NCBI GenBank assembly: GCA_047973025.1
Contig: JBKEBE010000034.1
Coordinates: 17,110 to 81,109, forward strand
DNA length: 64,000 nt
Reading direction: 5' to 3'
DNA from: UPXZ01 sp047973025
GTDB lineage: Bacteria > Bacteroidota > Bacteroidia > Bacteroidales > Paludibacteraceae
Shown: positions 17,563-26,561 of the stretch, in pieces
Layout: the number at the start of each line of letters is the position of its first letter
Numbering within the stretch: the stretch's first letter is position 1
Position numbers and translations under genes: made by a program
The notes under the pieces: generated by a model
The model's input: only the letters and a program-made list of their open reading frames with translations
Database searches by the model: none
Told to the model about the DNA's origin: nothing

Positions 17563-18246
17563 ATGAAATTCAATAAAATACAAGTATTTTTGGCTATGGC
17601 TGAAACCGGTTTGGTACCGGTGTTTTATCATCAAGACGCGGAAGTGGCGAAACAAGCTGTTAAAGCCTGCTACGAAGGCGGTGTGAGGGTATTTGAATTC
17701 ACCAATCGGGGAGATTTCGCGCAAGAAGTTTTCGCGGAACTAGTAAAATTCTGTTCGAGCGAGTGTCCTGATATGATTCTGGGAGTTGGTTCTATTGTAG
17801 ATGCGCCAACGGCTTCACTCTACCTGCAATTAGGTGCCAACTTTGTCGTAGGACCGCTTTTCAATCCGGAAGTGGCAAAAGTCTGCAACCGACGATTAGT
17901 CCCTTATTCGCCGGGTTGCGGTTCTGTCTCCGAAATCGGATTCGCGCAAGAAGCCGGTTGTGATTTGTGCAAAGTTTTTCCGGGAGACGTGCTTGGATCC
18001 GGATTTATCAAAGGGATAAAAGGTCCCATGCCGTGGTCGATGCTGATGGTTACCGGCGGAGTGGAGCCAACCGAAGAAAATCTGTCTAAATGGTTCAAAG
18101 CAGGTGTATTCTGTGTAGGAATGGGCTCCAACCTTTTCCCAAAGGAAGCGATGAAAAATCGGGAGTGGGATAAAATCACGGAACTTTGTAAGACGTGTAT
18201 AACCATAATTGACAACTATAAATATACCAAATATGTAAAAAGTTAG
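17563..18246 (+). CDS. kdgA: KDPG/KHG aldolase
   Basis: Cleaves 2-keto-3-deoxy-6-phosphogluconate to pyruvate and glyceraldehyde-3-phosphate, the last Entner-Doudoroff step. The 227-residue class I aldolase has the Schiff-base lysine Lys137 in CKVFPGD and the catalytic Glu45 in VFEFTNRG. Its length is normal with a short C-terminal extension. It is preceded by a hairpin leader shared with the pectate lyase, suggesting separate or additional control from kdgK. It is followed 42 bases later by the transporter. Confidence 0.93.
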   Translation: MKFNKIQVFLAMAETGLVPVFYHQDAEVAKQAVKACYEGGVRVFEFTNRGDFAQEVFAELVKFCSSECPDMILGVGSIVDAPTASLYLQLGANFVVGPLFNPEVAKVCNRRLVPYSPGCGSVSEIGFAQEAGCDLCKVFPGDVLGSGFIKGIKGPMPWSMLMVTGGVEPTEENLSKWFKAGVFCVGMGSNLFPKEAMKNREWDKITELCKTCITIIDNYKYTKYVKS

Positions 18247-18288
18247 AACTTTATACATACAATAGAAATTAACCATTAAAATAAAAAC

Positions 18289-19746
18289 ATGACTAATCTA
18301 CAACAACAAGCAGGGAAAATGACTAATTATCGTTGGACAATGGTCGCCATGCTGTTTTTCGCGACAACAATCAACTACCTCGATCGTCAGGTACTGTCTT
18401 TAACTTGGGCAGACTTCATCGCTCCGGAGTTCCATTGGACAAATAACGACTACGGAAATATAACCGGTTTGTTCTCCATTTTTTATGCGGTAGCTATGCT
18501 TTTTGCCGGCAAATTCATCGACTGGATGGATACCAAAAAAGGATTCTTGTGGGCAATCGGTGTATGGTCTTTTGGCGCTTTGATACATGCGCTTTGTGGC
18601 ATTGCCACAGCCGGAATTGTAGCCGGCGATTGGACTTTAAGTTTTGAACATGCTCGTGAAACCATTGCCGCGGTAAGCGATGTGTCAAAAATCGCTACAG
18701 TAAGTGTTTCGCTATTCATTTTTTCCCGCTTCGTGTTAGCAGTAGGAGAAGCCGGAAACTTCCCTGCGGCGATAAAGACAACAGCTGAATTTTTTCCGAA
18801 AAAAGACCGAGCTTTTGCTACCAGCATCTTCAATTCGGGCGCACAAATAGGTGCCTTACTAGCCCCCCTAACCATCCCTTTCATCGCCAAAGCATATGGG
18901 TGGGAGATGGCATTTATTCTCATTGGAGCTTTAGGATTTGTATGGATGGGATTTTGGGTTTTTATGTATGAAAAACCGGAAAAACACAAAAAGGTTAATG
19001 AAGCTGAATTAGCTTACATCAATCAAGATGACGTATCGGATGGGATAGTTACGGAGTCGGTTGTTGCCGATGTGCCCAAAAAATCGATGCCATTCATTAA
19101 AGCATTCAAGTACCGCCAGACTTGGGCATTTGCTCTCGGAAAATTCATGACTGATGGGGTTTGGTGGTTCTATTTATTCTGGGCTCCGGCTTATCTGAAA
19201 CAGGTTTACGGCTTATCATCAACCGAAAGCGTTCCACATATTTTTGTATTATACTTAATCACAATGCTTTCGTTAGTCGGAGGATACCTGCCTACCTTAT
19301 TTGTTGACAAAATGAAAATGGAGCCGTATGCGGGACGCATGAGGGCAATGCTGATTTTCGCGTTCTTCCCGCTTCTGGCTCTTTTGGCTCAGCCATTGGG
19401 ACATATTTCGGTATGGATTCCGGTAATTATCATCGGTATCGCGGGGGCTGCGCATCAGGCTTGGTCTGCCAATTTGTTTTCAACCATTGGAGACATGTTT
19501 CCTAAATACGCGGTCGCTACGATAACGGGAATTGGAGGAATGGCCGGTGGAGTTGGATCATACATCATCAACAAAGGCTCCGGTGTTTTATTTGATTACA
19601 GCGAACAAACCCACATGAAATTGTTTGGATTTGAAGGTATCGAAGTAGGGTATTTCATTATTTTCTGTATTTGTGCGGTGGCATATTTAGTTGGATGGGT
19701 CATTATGAAGTCCTTGGTTCCAAAGTATTCTCCAATTAACGATTGA
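18289..19746 (+). CDS. MFS hexuronate transporter (ExuT type)
   Basis: Inner-membrane symporter of the anion:cation symporter MFS family, likely importing galacturonate or glucuronate. The 485-residue protein has about 12 hydrophobic segments. The first is preceded by NYRWTMVAMLFFATTINYLD, typical of ExuT proteins, with the conserved INYLDRQVLS block. An alternative start at ATG 18318 would shorten the N-terminus by ten residues. It ends the uronate cluster; no obvious terminator follows, only T-rich DNA before prmA. Confidence 0.88.
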   Translation: MTNLQQQAGKMTNYRWTMVAMLFFATTINYLDRQVLSLTWADFIAPEFHWTNNDYGNITGLFSIFYAVAMLFAGKFIDWMDTKKGFLWAIGVWSFGALIHALCGIATAGIVAGDWTLSFEHARETIAAVSDVSKIATVSVSLFIFSRFVLAVGEAGNFPAAIKTTAEFFPKKDRAFATSIFNSGAQIGALLAPLTIPFIAKAYGWEMAFILIGALGFVWMGFWVFMYEKPEKHKKVNEAELAYINQDDVSDGIVTESVVADVPKKSMPFIKAFKYRQTWAFALGKFMTDGVWWFYLFWAPAYLKQVYGLSSTESVPHIFVLYLITMLSLVGGYLPTLFVDKMKMEPYAGRMRAMLIFAFFPLLALLAQPLGHISVWIPVIIIGIAGAAHQAWSANLFSTIGDMFPKYAVATITGIGGMAGGVGSYIINKGSGVLFDYSEQTHMKLFGFEGIEVGYFIIFCICAVAYLVGWVIMKSLVPKYSPIND

Positions 19747-19922
19747 TGCCGTAAATACTTAGGAATGAAATAGGTTAATTCTTTTTTTGATGTGCTGTTT
19801 TTTTTCTCTGCTTTCGCCCGAAAAAGACGAAAAAAACGATTTTGTCCTGTACAGAATAGCGAAATACAGTTCGAAGTGCATTAAAAAAAGGATGAACCTC
19901 CTTTTTCTACCGACTTATTTAT

Positions 19923-19930
19923 TAATTTTG
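19923..19930 (+). promoter_or_regulatory. prmA promoter -7 box
   Basis: TAATTTTG matches the TAnnTTTG consensus exactly, 26 bases before the start codon. No convincing -33 is seen. Confidence 0.5.
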
Positions 19931-19955
19931 GAAATCAATTACGAATAGCCGAATT

Positions 19956-20801
19956 GTGAACTACACCGTATATCATTTTACATTTGTTTCGAGGGAAGAT
20001 TTTAAGTCGGATCTTTTAGCTGCGCAACTCGGCGAGATCGGATTTGAAAGTTTTATTCTGTGTGATGATGACTTAGACGCTTACATTCAGACAAAAAATA
20101 TCGATCAGAATAAAATCAAATCACTAATCGCAGAATTTCCTTTCGATAGGGAGATTCAATATGAATCCGAAGAAGTGGAGAGCAAAAATTGGAACGAAGA
20201 GTGGGAGAAATACTTCTTCGAACCCATTGAAATTGACAACCAATGCGTTATTCACAGCTCATTCCATAAAAATTTTCCAAAGCTGCCGTACGACATCATT
20301 ATTGATCCCAAAATGGCTTTTGGAACCGGACATCATGAAACGACTTCTCTTATGATATCCGAAATTCTAAAAATGGAATTACTCGGGAAGCGCGTGCTCG
20401 ATATGGGGTGTGGCACGTCGGTATTAGCGATATTAGCTTCCATGCGCGAGGCTAAGAAAATAACCGCGATAGATATTGATGATTGGTGCGTTGAAAATTC
20501 CAACGAGAATATAGCTTTAAATCATATTTCCAATATCGAAGTGTTGCATGGCGACGCGCAATTGCTTACCGGAAAAATGTTTGATGTCATCCTTGCCAAC
20601 ATCAACCGCAATATCCTCCTTAACGACTTGTCTTCCTATGCCGCTTGTCTTCCTATTGGTGGCGAATTGCTTATGAGTGGCTTTTACTCGGATGATGTAC
20701 CGGTTCTTCAACTCGAAGCACGGAAACAAAATCTGGAACTGCTTTGTGCTAACCGGAAGAACAATTGGGCAGTTGTCAAAATGCAAAAAAAACTTGATTG
20801 A
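19956..20801 (+). CDS. prmA: Ribosomal protein L11 methyltransferase
   Basis: Methylates lysines and the N-terminus of ribosomal protein L11 using S-adenosylmethionine. The 281-residue protein has the PrmA hallmark NWNEEWEKYF, the FGTGHHETT block and the SAM-binding motif VLDMGCGTSVLAI. It starts with GTG (reading MNYTVYHFTF), since no suitable ATG lies nearby and the -7 box is just upstream. It is convergent with the histidine kinase gene, whose stop is 55 bases away. Confidence 0.93.
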   Translation: MNYTVYHFTFVSREDFKSDLLAAQLGEIGFESFILCDDDLDAYIQTKNIDQNKIKSLIAEFPFDREIQYESEEVESKNWNEEWEKYFFEPIEIDNQCVIHSSFHKNFPKLPYDIIIDPKMAFGTGHHETTSLMISEILKMELLGKRVLDMGCGTSVLAILASMREAKKITAIDIDDWCVENSNENIALNHISNIEVLHGDAQLLTGKMFDVILANINRNILLNDLSSYAACLPIGGELLMSGFYSDDVPVLQLEARKQNLELLCANRKNNWAVVKMQKKLD

Positions 20802-20856
20802 TTGTAGTGGATTTTACCGTAACGCACTTTCAAGTAGTTTTCAAATCGGAGCAAAT

Positions 20857-23800
20857 TCATTCGATTCTTGGCAATATTACTTTAAATTCGGTACCGACAT
20901 CTTTTTTTGTTTTGAAAGTGATCGTGCCGCCCAACATTTGTATGACGTTGCGACTGATAGATAGCCCCAGACCCATACCGGATGCTTTAGTCGTAAAATT
21001 CGGCGTAAACAAGTGTTCTTTAACTTCATCCGTCATCCCCGAACCATTATCTTTGATGGATACTTCCAAGTTTGTCCGCGACGCTTCCAATTTGACATCA
21101 ATCAGCCCTTCACGATCGTTGGGAATAGCCTGTATAGCATTTTTCATCAAATTGTTAAATACAAGAATCAATAATTCTCTATCCGCAAAAGTAAATAATC
21201 CTGAATCTTCGCCTTGATAAGTTACCTTTACATTTTCCGTATTATTTGAAAACAGCATGGATACCGATCTTACCTTCTCTGCCACGTCCACACGCCGTAG
21301 ATTTGATTCCGGTAATTTTGCAAAACTTGAAAATGTTCCCGCGATTCTGGATAGATTCTCTATTTGTTCGATCAGCATATCCGAAGACTTGTCAAAAACA
21401 GCATTGAATCTCTCTTCATCGATTGTTTTGATGTGTTTTAAATGCTGAATTGACAGTTTCATCGGTGTCAGCGGATTGTTAATCTCGTGAGCTACCTGCC
21501 TTGCCATCGTTTTCCATGCCGATTCCCTTTCAGACTTTGCCAAGAGCTGAGCGCTCGTCTCAAGTTGCTCGACCGTTTTGTTGTACTGTTCCACCAATTG
21601 ACCAATTTCATCTTTTGGCTTATAAATTATCTTTTTATTCTCCTGCCCCAGTTTGATCTGTTTCAGACTTTGGTGCAACAACGTTAACGGAGATGATAAT
21701 TGACGGGTTATGATGAGACTCAGAAGAACAAATAAAATTATGATGACCAGATAGATATGAATCAAAATAGTCAGAAAAGACTCCATGTCTTTCTGAACAA
21801 GTTCGTTGCTTAAGAATTGTGGTACTGCAATGTAGCCAATCTGTAGAAAATCGCCGTTGTAAAGGTCGGTATAAGCCGTAAGATATTCCAAATTTCCGAT
21901 TTTTTCGTATTGATTGTTATTCTCAGTCTGTGAAAAATAGACAATGGGAGAAATCCGGTGTCCGGTTAATCCACGTGAAAATAGCGCGGGTTGCGAGCTA
22001 CCGATAAGTTTACCGGTATTGTCGTACACATGAATATCTGTATGATAAATGTAAGAAAGATCCTGTAAGTCGAAATTGAGCGACGCAGATAGGGTAGAGT
22101 CCAGATTTTCCTGCCAATAATACTTTTCTTGCAAGGTCATCTGAATGTAATTCTTGGTTGACTCAAGATTCAACTTTTGCTCCTCCACATACTTTTGCCG
22201 CATATAATTAGCCGAAAAAATGAAAATAGAAACAAAGCTAAGTACCAAAAGGATAATAAAAGTTACTAAATATCGGGAAGAGAATCTATACGTTAGTACC
22301 GTTCTTCCACTCATCAACCGATAAAGCCAAATGGCAAGAAACATCAGACAGACATAAACAATAAAAACGTAAAAAGAATACAGCACATAAGTGTCTATTC
22401 CCCCTTTGTTCACTTCAGAAAGCACGTAATAATTTAATCGGTCGGGTACATAAATGTAGTGGGTGTATCCTCTGTATTCTTGCGAGAAGAAGCGTTCGTT
22501 ATTTTTAGCTATCCAAGAAGCTTTGTTCTCGTACACAAAACTACCGGTACTCGATACAAGCTCCCGAAATGTATATCTGGCACTTGAGAGGGATTCTTGA
22601 ACAAGTATGTTTTGAGAATTTTCAATTAGCAAATCCGGGAAACTGTAACTTTTATACGCTTTCTTCGGATAAAATTCCATGTAGAAGTTGAAATTCTTTC
22701 CATTGTACGAATGGTTTTCAAAAGCTCCCAAGAACGCCAAATCCGATTTTGGGTTATTTATCCTGTAAAAATTCGTTGACTTGATTCGTTTCCCCCAGCT
22801 GTTTATTTCTTCGTTATACGCCTCATCCCACTCAGAATGTAACATCGTTCCGAAAAGTCTCATTTCGTATTTATTCCAAAAACCCCTTAGGTACCTGCTG
22901 TTAATATACTCATTCGCCTTAATAACCGAGTCCGGATTTTGAACCAATTGTGTAATTCTTCTGTCTTGAATGATTTCTTGATTTAATTCGTCGAATAAGG
23001 AAATCGCGATTCTGTCTTCATCCGTATCCTCTCCGGTATAATGATTTTCAGTCAAAACACGATATTTCTCAAATTTTTTATCCCTGTTCAAGTAAATGGA
23101 TGTCCAAGAAATAAATACAGTATAGGCAAGCAACCACACTACGATAAATAAATTTGTCTTAAATACCGGCCGCTTCAGATGAAGGAGAGGAAAATATAGA
23201 ATACCGGAAAGTAAGATATAAGCAATTATTGCAATGTATCCATATTTTGGCCACAAAAAATGACAGGCAAAAACAATCAAAATAGTAATCAAAAAATCGA
23301 ATCGAACAACTTCGCGTAAAGACGCGTTTCGTAAAAGGATTTTGTGAATCTTGACATGCAGCATCATGAAACTTATTCCCCAAATCAAATATAAAAAATG
23401 ATTCCACAAAGTTGTTACGTTCACATCGCCGGTACGCAATATGTTTATCTCGGTCGAAGAATTAAAGACCACTCCCACCAAATAGCTGTAAATCAATACA
23501 AAAAAGAAACCGGGAACAGATAAAAGTAACAGTTGCTTGACCTTAAGGAATTTACCGTTACCGATGTCGTCTATCACGTAAATAGAGAAAAGATAAATCA
23601 CGGCAAATAAATAACCCGTTAAAAAGGTTAAATGAGAAAGGGTCGCTAAAATGGTACTTGAAGCATACACATAAGGTGTAAATAGCTTGTTCTGAAAAAA
23701 TGTGGCGGGAAAATTAAAAATCAAACAGGCAAGTATAAAGATCAACATCAGTATCGCCACACGAAAAAATTCACGCCACGACAAACGTGTTTTGTTAATT

Positions 23801-24489
23801 AACAATGGAAATCGGGCAAAGACAATGAACATTGTTGCAAAGGCAAGAAAAAAGAAAATCAACGCGGCGGTGCTCCAACTTTCATTATAAAGCTTATGCT
23901 CGGGAAGCCGAAGTGTAAAAAGATACTGATCCTGCGAGTCAAATACGGCAAACTTATCAGCAGGGGAATTTGTTGTAAGTGAGACTTCCTTCGGTAAATT
24001 CAGCGACGTTACAAATTCATTTTGTAAATCTTTATTTTCGTATGGGAAATTATGTTTTAAAGGAATATAAGATACAACATTAAAATCGCCGACTTGTTTG
24101 GATTTTACAAGTGCGTAAATATTGGAAAGTTTTCGGCATTTCCAATTTTCATTTTTCTGATTTACGGGATCAGCCTGGTTATCTGACCAAAAGATAAGCT
24201 CATCATTTTCATACACTAAGTACGTAAAAGATAGCTTCTCAAAAGGAATCCACATCAATGAATCAATCCGGTCTGTTTCCAAAAATTTAGCAATTTCAGA
24301 AATTTTCTTATCTGCTTTTCGCTCCATCGAACGAATGGTTTTATTTACCTCATCAATGTTCAGGACATTCTCCGACGATTTCAGATATACTGCTTGACAG
24401 ATAAACCCACAAGCAACCAATACCAGCATCAGCCATAAGGATATTCTGCTGACACGAAACTTCCGATTTCTACGCATGTTATTACTCAT
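20857..24489 (-). CDS. Large polytopic NtrY-like sensor histidine kinase
   Basis: A 1210-residue membrane histidine kinase. After a first membrane segment (17-37) and a short extracytoplasmic region there is a block of about eight transmembrane helices, then a second soluble region (about 480-700), two more helices, a third sensor-like region, a final helix and a HAMP domain. The kinase core is complete: H-box AHEINNPLTPMKL with phospho-acceptor His1001, N-box NNLMKNAIQAI, G1 DNGSGM (1147-1152) and G2 GMGLGLSISR. No response regulator is encoded nearby. Its start overlaps the 3' end of rlmH by 8 bases, so the two are cotranscribed. The signal sensed is unknown. Confidence 0.85.
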   Translation of the reverse strand: MSNNMRRNRKFRVSRISLWLMLVLVACGFICQAVYLKSSENVLNIDEVNKTIRSMERKADKKISEIAKFLETDRIDSLMWIPFEKLSFTYLVYENDELIFWSDNQADPVNQKNENWKCRKLSNIYALVKSKQVGDFNVVSYIPLKHNFPYENKDLQNEFVTSLNLPKEVSLTTNSPADKFAVFDSQDQYLFTLRLPEHKLYNESWSTAALIFFFLAFATMFIVFARFPLLINKTRLSWREFFRVAILMLIFILACLIFNFPATFFQNKLFTPYVYASSTILATLSHLTFLTGYLFAVIYLFSIYVIDDIGNGKFLKVKQLLLLSVPGFFFVLIYSYLVGVVFNSSTEINILRTGDVNVTTLWNHFLYLIWGISFMMLHVKIHKILLRNASLREVVRFDFLITILIVFACHFLWPKYGYIAIIAYILLSGILYFPLLHLKRPVFKTNLFIVVWLLAYTVFISWTSIYLNRDKKFEKYRVLTENHYTGEDTDEDRIAISLFDELNQEIIQDRRITQLVQNPDSVIKANEYINSRYLRGFWNKYEMRLFGTMLHSEWDEAYNEEINSWGKRIKSTNFYRINNPKSDLAFLGAFENHSYNGKNFNFYMEFYPKKAYKSYSFPDLLIENSQNILVQESLSSARYTFRELVSSTGSFVYENKASWIAKNNERFFSQEYRGYTHYIYVPDRLNYYVLSEVNKGGIDTYVLYSFYVFIVYVCLMFLAIWLYRLMSGRTVLTYRFSSRYLVTFIILLVLSFVSIFIFSANYMRQKYVEEQKLNLESTKNYIQMTLQEKYYWQENLDSTLSASLNFDLQDLSYIYHTDIHVYDNTGKLIGSSQPALFSRGLTGHRISPIVYFSQTENNNQYEKIGNLEYLTAYTDLYNGDFLQIGYIAVPQFLSNELVQKDMESFLTILIHIYLVIIILFVLLSLIITRQLSSPLTLLHQSLKQIKLGQENKKIIYKPKDEIGQLVEQYNKTVEQLETSAQLLAKSERESAWKTMARQVAHEINNPLTPMKLSIQHLKHIKTIDEERFNAVFDKSSDMLIEQIENLSRIAGTFSSFAKLPESNLRRVDVAEKVRSVSMLFSNNTENVKVTYQGEDSGLFTFADRELLILVFNNLMKNAIQAIPNDREGLIDVKLEASRTNLEVSIKDNGSGMTDEVKEHLFTPNFTTKASGMGLGLSISRNVIQMLGGTITFKTKKDVGTEFKVILPRIE

Positions 24490-24955
24490 GATGATAAGGT
24501 TCTCCCTTCAGTATGGTCATAGCTCTGTAAAGTTGCTCGACATAAAGTAAACGAATCATTTGATGTGAAAAGGTCATAGACGACAAAGACAACAAAAAGT
24601 CTGCCTTTTCGTACACCTTCGGCGAGAAACCATACGGTCCACCAATCACAAAAACCAAATCTCGACCGGAAACGACCATTTTCTTTGAAAGAAACGTGGC
24701 AAATTCTTTCGATGAAAATTGCTTTCCACGTTCGTCCAATAATATGAGTATGTCTGTGTTAGAGAGTTTCGCGATTATCAATTCGCCTTCTTTCTCTTTT
24801 TGTTGCTCGTCGGTAATATTTTTCGTGTTTTTAAGGTCAGGAATTAGTACCGGCTCCAAAGCGATGTAATGCTTTAACCTTTTTACGTACTCATCAATTA
24901 AACCGACTAATTTACTATCCGTCGTTTTACCAATCATCAATAATTTTATTTTCAT
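24482..24955 (-). CDS. rlmH: 23S rRNA pseudouridine-1915 methyltransferase
   Basis: SPOUT-class methyltransferase that acts on helix 69 of 23S rRNA. The 157-residue protein has the expected length, the SAM-knot motif FVIGGPYGF, and the conserved C-terminal block FSHQMIRLLYVEQLYRA ending GEPYHHE. It is first in a two-gene unit with the large histidine kinase, whose start codon overlaps its 3' end. Confidence 0.95.
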   Translation of the reverse strand: MKIKLLMIGKTTDSKLVGLIDEYVKRLKHYIALEPVLIPDLKNTKNITDEQQKEKEGELIIAKLSNTDILILLDERGKQFSSKEFATFLSKKMVVSGRDLVFVIGGPYGFSPKVYEKADFLLSLSSMTFSHQMIRLLYVEQLYRAMTILKGEPYHHE

Positions 24956-25076
24956 TTTTTTGACTTGTAACTCGTTTTGGCTCGTTATTTGTAGAAAAAC
25001 AGGGTGAATCTAATTTGAATAAAGAATATCAAGTGTTCTTTTAGATAAGTAATATTTTTTTTTACACACGACATAC

Positions 25077-25132
25077 CGGAGACACGCCATCCATTATTCC
25101 CTTGACTGTCAAGGTTATTTTTTTAGGGCTGT
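25077..25132 (-). repeat. Diverged hairpin leader repeat, copy C (reverse orientation)
   Basis: Read on the minus strand, this stretch contains ACAGCC, then 14 bases, then TTGACA, CAAGGGAAT and ATGGCGTGT in the same order and spacing as copy B. In the core about 26 of 31 bases match. It lies about 120 bases upstream of rlmH and so is not directly next to a start codon. Its own CCTTGAC/TCAAGG arms can form a small hairpin. The rest of the rlmH-DUF4783 gap is AT-rich with nothing else recognisable. Confidence 0.5.
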
Positions 25133-25231
25133 ATCCGATAAGAAGTACAAAAAAATTATTTTGCAAATATTGCAAAAATTATCTAAAAATCATCGATATG
25201 ATGTTCAAGAATTAAAAGATGCTCCCATACA

Positions 25232-25636
25232 ATGAGACCATTAAAGATTATACTGCTCTGTTTTTTTACGCTAAATTTCGGCTACCATTCTCCGGCACAA
25301 ACATTTTCCGGAATTCCTGACGGGATAATAGCGGCAATAACACAAGGAGACGCCAACCGGTTGAGTCTTTATTTGGGAACTAATGTCGAATTAGTTATCA
25401 GCAATAAAAACGATGTTTACAGCAAACAACAAGCTGTAAAAATAATTGCCGATTTTTTTAGAGAGAACTCCGTTAAGAACTTTCAAATTTTACACAGTAG
25501 CGCGAAAGATGCTTCCGGTTTTGCAATAGGGCGGTTAGAAACTTCGAAAGGCTCCTATCGAGCCTATATACTCACTCGTAAAAACAAAGACAAATTACTC
25601 ATACAACAATTACGCGTAGAACAATCCAATGAATAA
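25232..25636 (+). CDS. DUF4783 family secreted protein
   Basis: A 134-residue protein with a signal peptide (about 1-22, ending SPAQ) and a small NTF2-like alpha+beta domain characteristic of DUF4783 (GIIAAITQGDANRLSLYLG, then the YSKQQAVKIIADFF block). The function is unknown. It overlaps nadC by 8 bases, so translation is probably coupled. Proteins of this family commonly sit next to nadC in Bacteroidota, as I recall. Confidence 0.8.
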   Translation: MRPLKIILLCFFTLNFGYHSPAQTFSGIPDGIIAAITQGDANRLSLYLGTNVELVISNKNDVYSKQQAVKIIADFFRENSVKNFQILHSSAKDASGFAIGRLETSKGSYRAYILTRKNKDKLLIQQLRVEQSNE

Positions 25637-26471
25637 CGATTTTATCCGGCAAATTCCACTTTGGTATGCCGAAGACATTGGCGATGGAGATCACACGACA
25701 CTCTCATCCATACCGGCGCAAGCCAAAGGAAAATCCCAATTAATCATAAAAGAAAAAGGGATCCTGTGTGGAGTCGAAGTCGCACTCGAGATATTTAAGG
25801 CATTTGACCCCGAATTAAAAACAACTGTTTACATCCACGACGGATCGGAAGTAAAACCGGGAGATATCGCGTTTATTACAGAAGGAAAAATTCAATCTTT
25901 GCTACAAACCGAAAGACTGATGCTCAACATCATGCAGCGTCTGAGCGGAATAGCTACCCGAACCCACGAGTATCAAAAACGCCTTGAAGGAACGAAAACA
26001 AAAGTACTTGATACACGTAAAACAACTCCCGGACTTCGCATGCTCGAAAAATACGCTGTAAAAATTGGTGGTGGCGTTAACCACAGAGTAGGGCTTTTTG
26101 ACATGATTTTGTTAAAAGACAACCACGTGGATTTTGCCGGCGGAATCATGCAAGCCATTACCGGTGCTCAAACATACCTAAAAGAAAAGGGGAAAAATTT
26201 AAAAATTGAAATTGAAGTACGTAACTTCGAAGAACTAAATGAAGTACTCGAAATCGGTGGAGTTGACCGGATTATGTTAGACAATTTCACGGTTGAAAAC
26301 ACGCGGAGAGCAGTACAAATGATTAATGGACGGTTTGAGACCGAGTCATCAGGTGGCATAACATTGGATATCCTAAGGTCTTATGCCGACTGCGGTGTAG
26401 ATTATATCTCGGTAGGAGCCTTGACTCACTCGGTCAAAAGCCTTGATATGAGCTTTAAAGCTGTAGATTAA
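25629..26471 (+). CDS. nadC: Quinolinate phosphoribosyltransferase (decarboxylating)
   Basis: Converts quinolinate and PRPP to nicotinate mononucleotide in de novo NAD synthesis. The 280-residue protein has the family blocks WYAEDIGDGDHTT (N-terminus), RLSGIATRT, DTRKTTPGLR with substrate-binding arginines, KIGGGVNHR and LLKDNH, and the C-terminal barrel strands DRIMLDN and ISVGALTHS. It is complete and typical. The nadA and nadB genes are not in the window. Confidence 0.95.
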   Translation: MNNDFIRQIPLWYAEDIGDGDHTTLSSIPAQAKGKSQLIIKEKGILCGVEVALEIFKAFDPELKTTVYIHDGSEVKPGDIAFITEGKIQSLLQTERLMLNIMQRLSGIATRTHEYQKRLEGTKTKVLDTRKTTPGLRMLEKYAVKIGGGVNHRVGLFDMILLKDNHVDFAGGIMQAITGAQTYLKEKGKNLKIEIEVRNFEELNEVLEIGGVDRIMLDNFTVENTRRAVQMINGRFETESSGGITLDILRSYADCGVDYISVGALTHSVKSLDMSFKAVD

Positions 26472-26507
26472 GGTCATTTTACCGAAGATCACTTCAATAT
26501 CAATACG

Positions 26508-26545
26508 TAGTAAAAAGGAGTTATAAAAGTAATTCTTTTTTACTA
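26508..26545. terminator. Bidirectional terminator between convergent nadC and acyltransferase gene
   Basis: TAGTAAAAAG (26508-26517) pairs with CTTTTTTACTA (26535-26545) with a one-base bulge. The A and T runs in the arms serve either direction. It lies between the stop codons of two convergent genes. Confidence 0.6.
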
Positions 26546-26561
26546 TGGATAAAATCTCTAT

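Noticed and set aside
18483..18989. A 168-codon antisense open frame inside the transporter
   Set aside because: It lies entirely within a convincing MFS gene, and its composition looks like the reverse of membrane helices.
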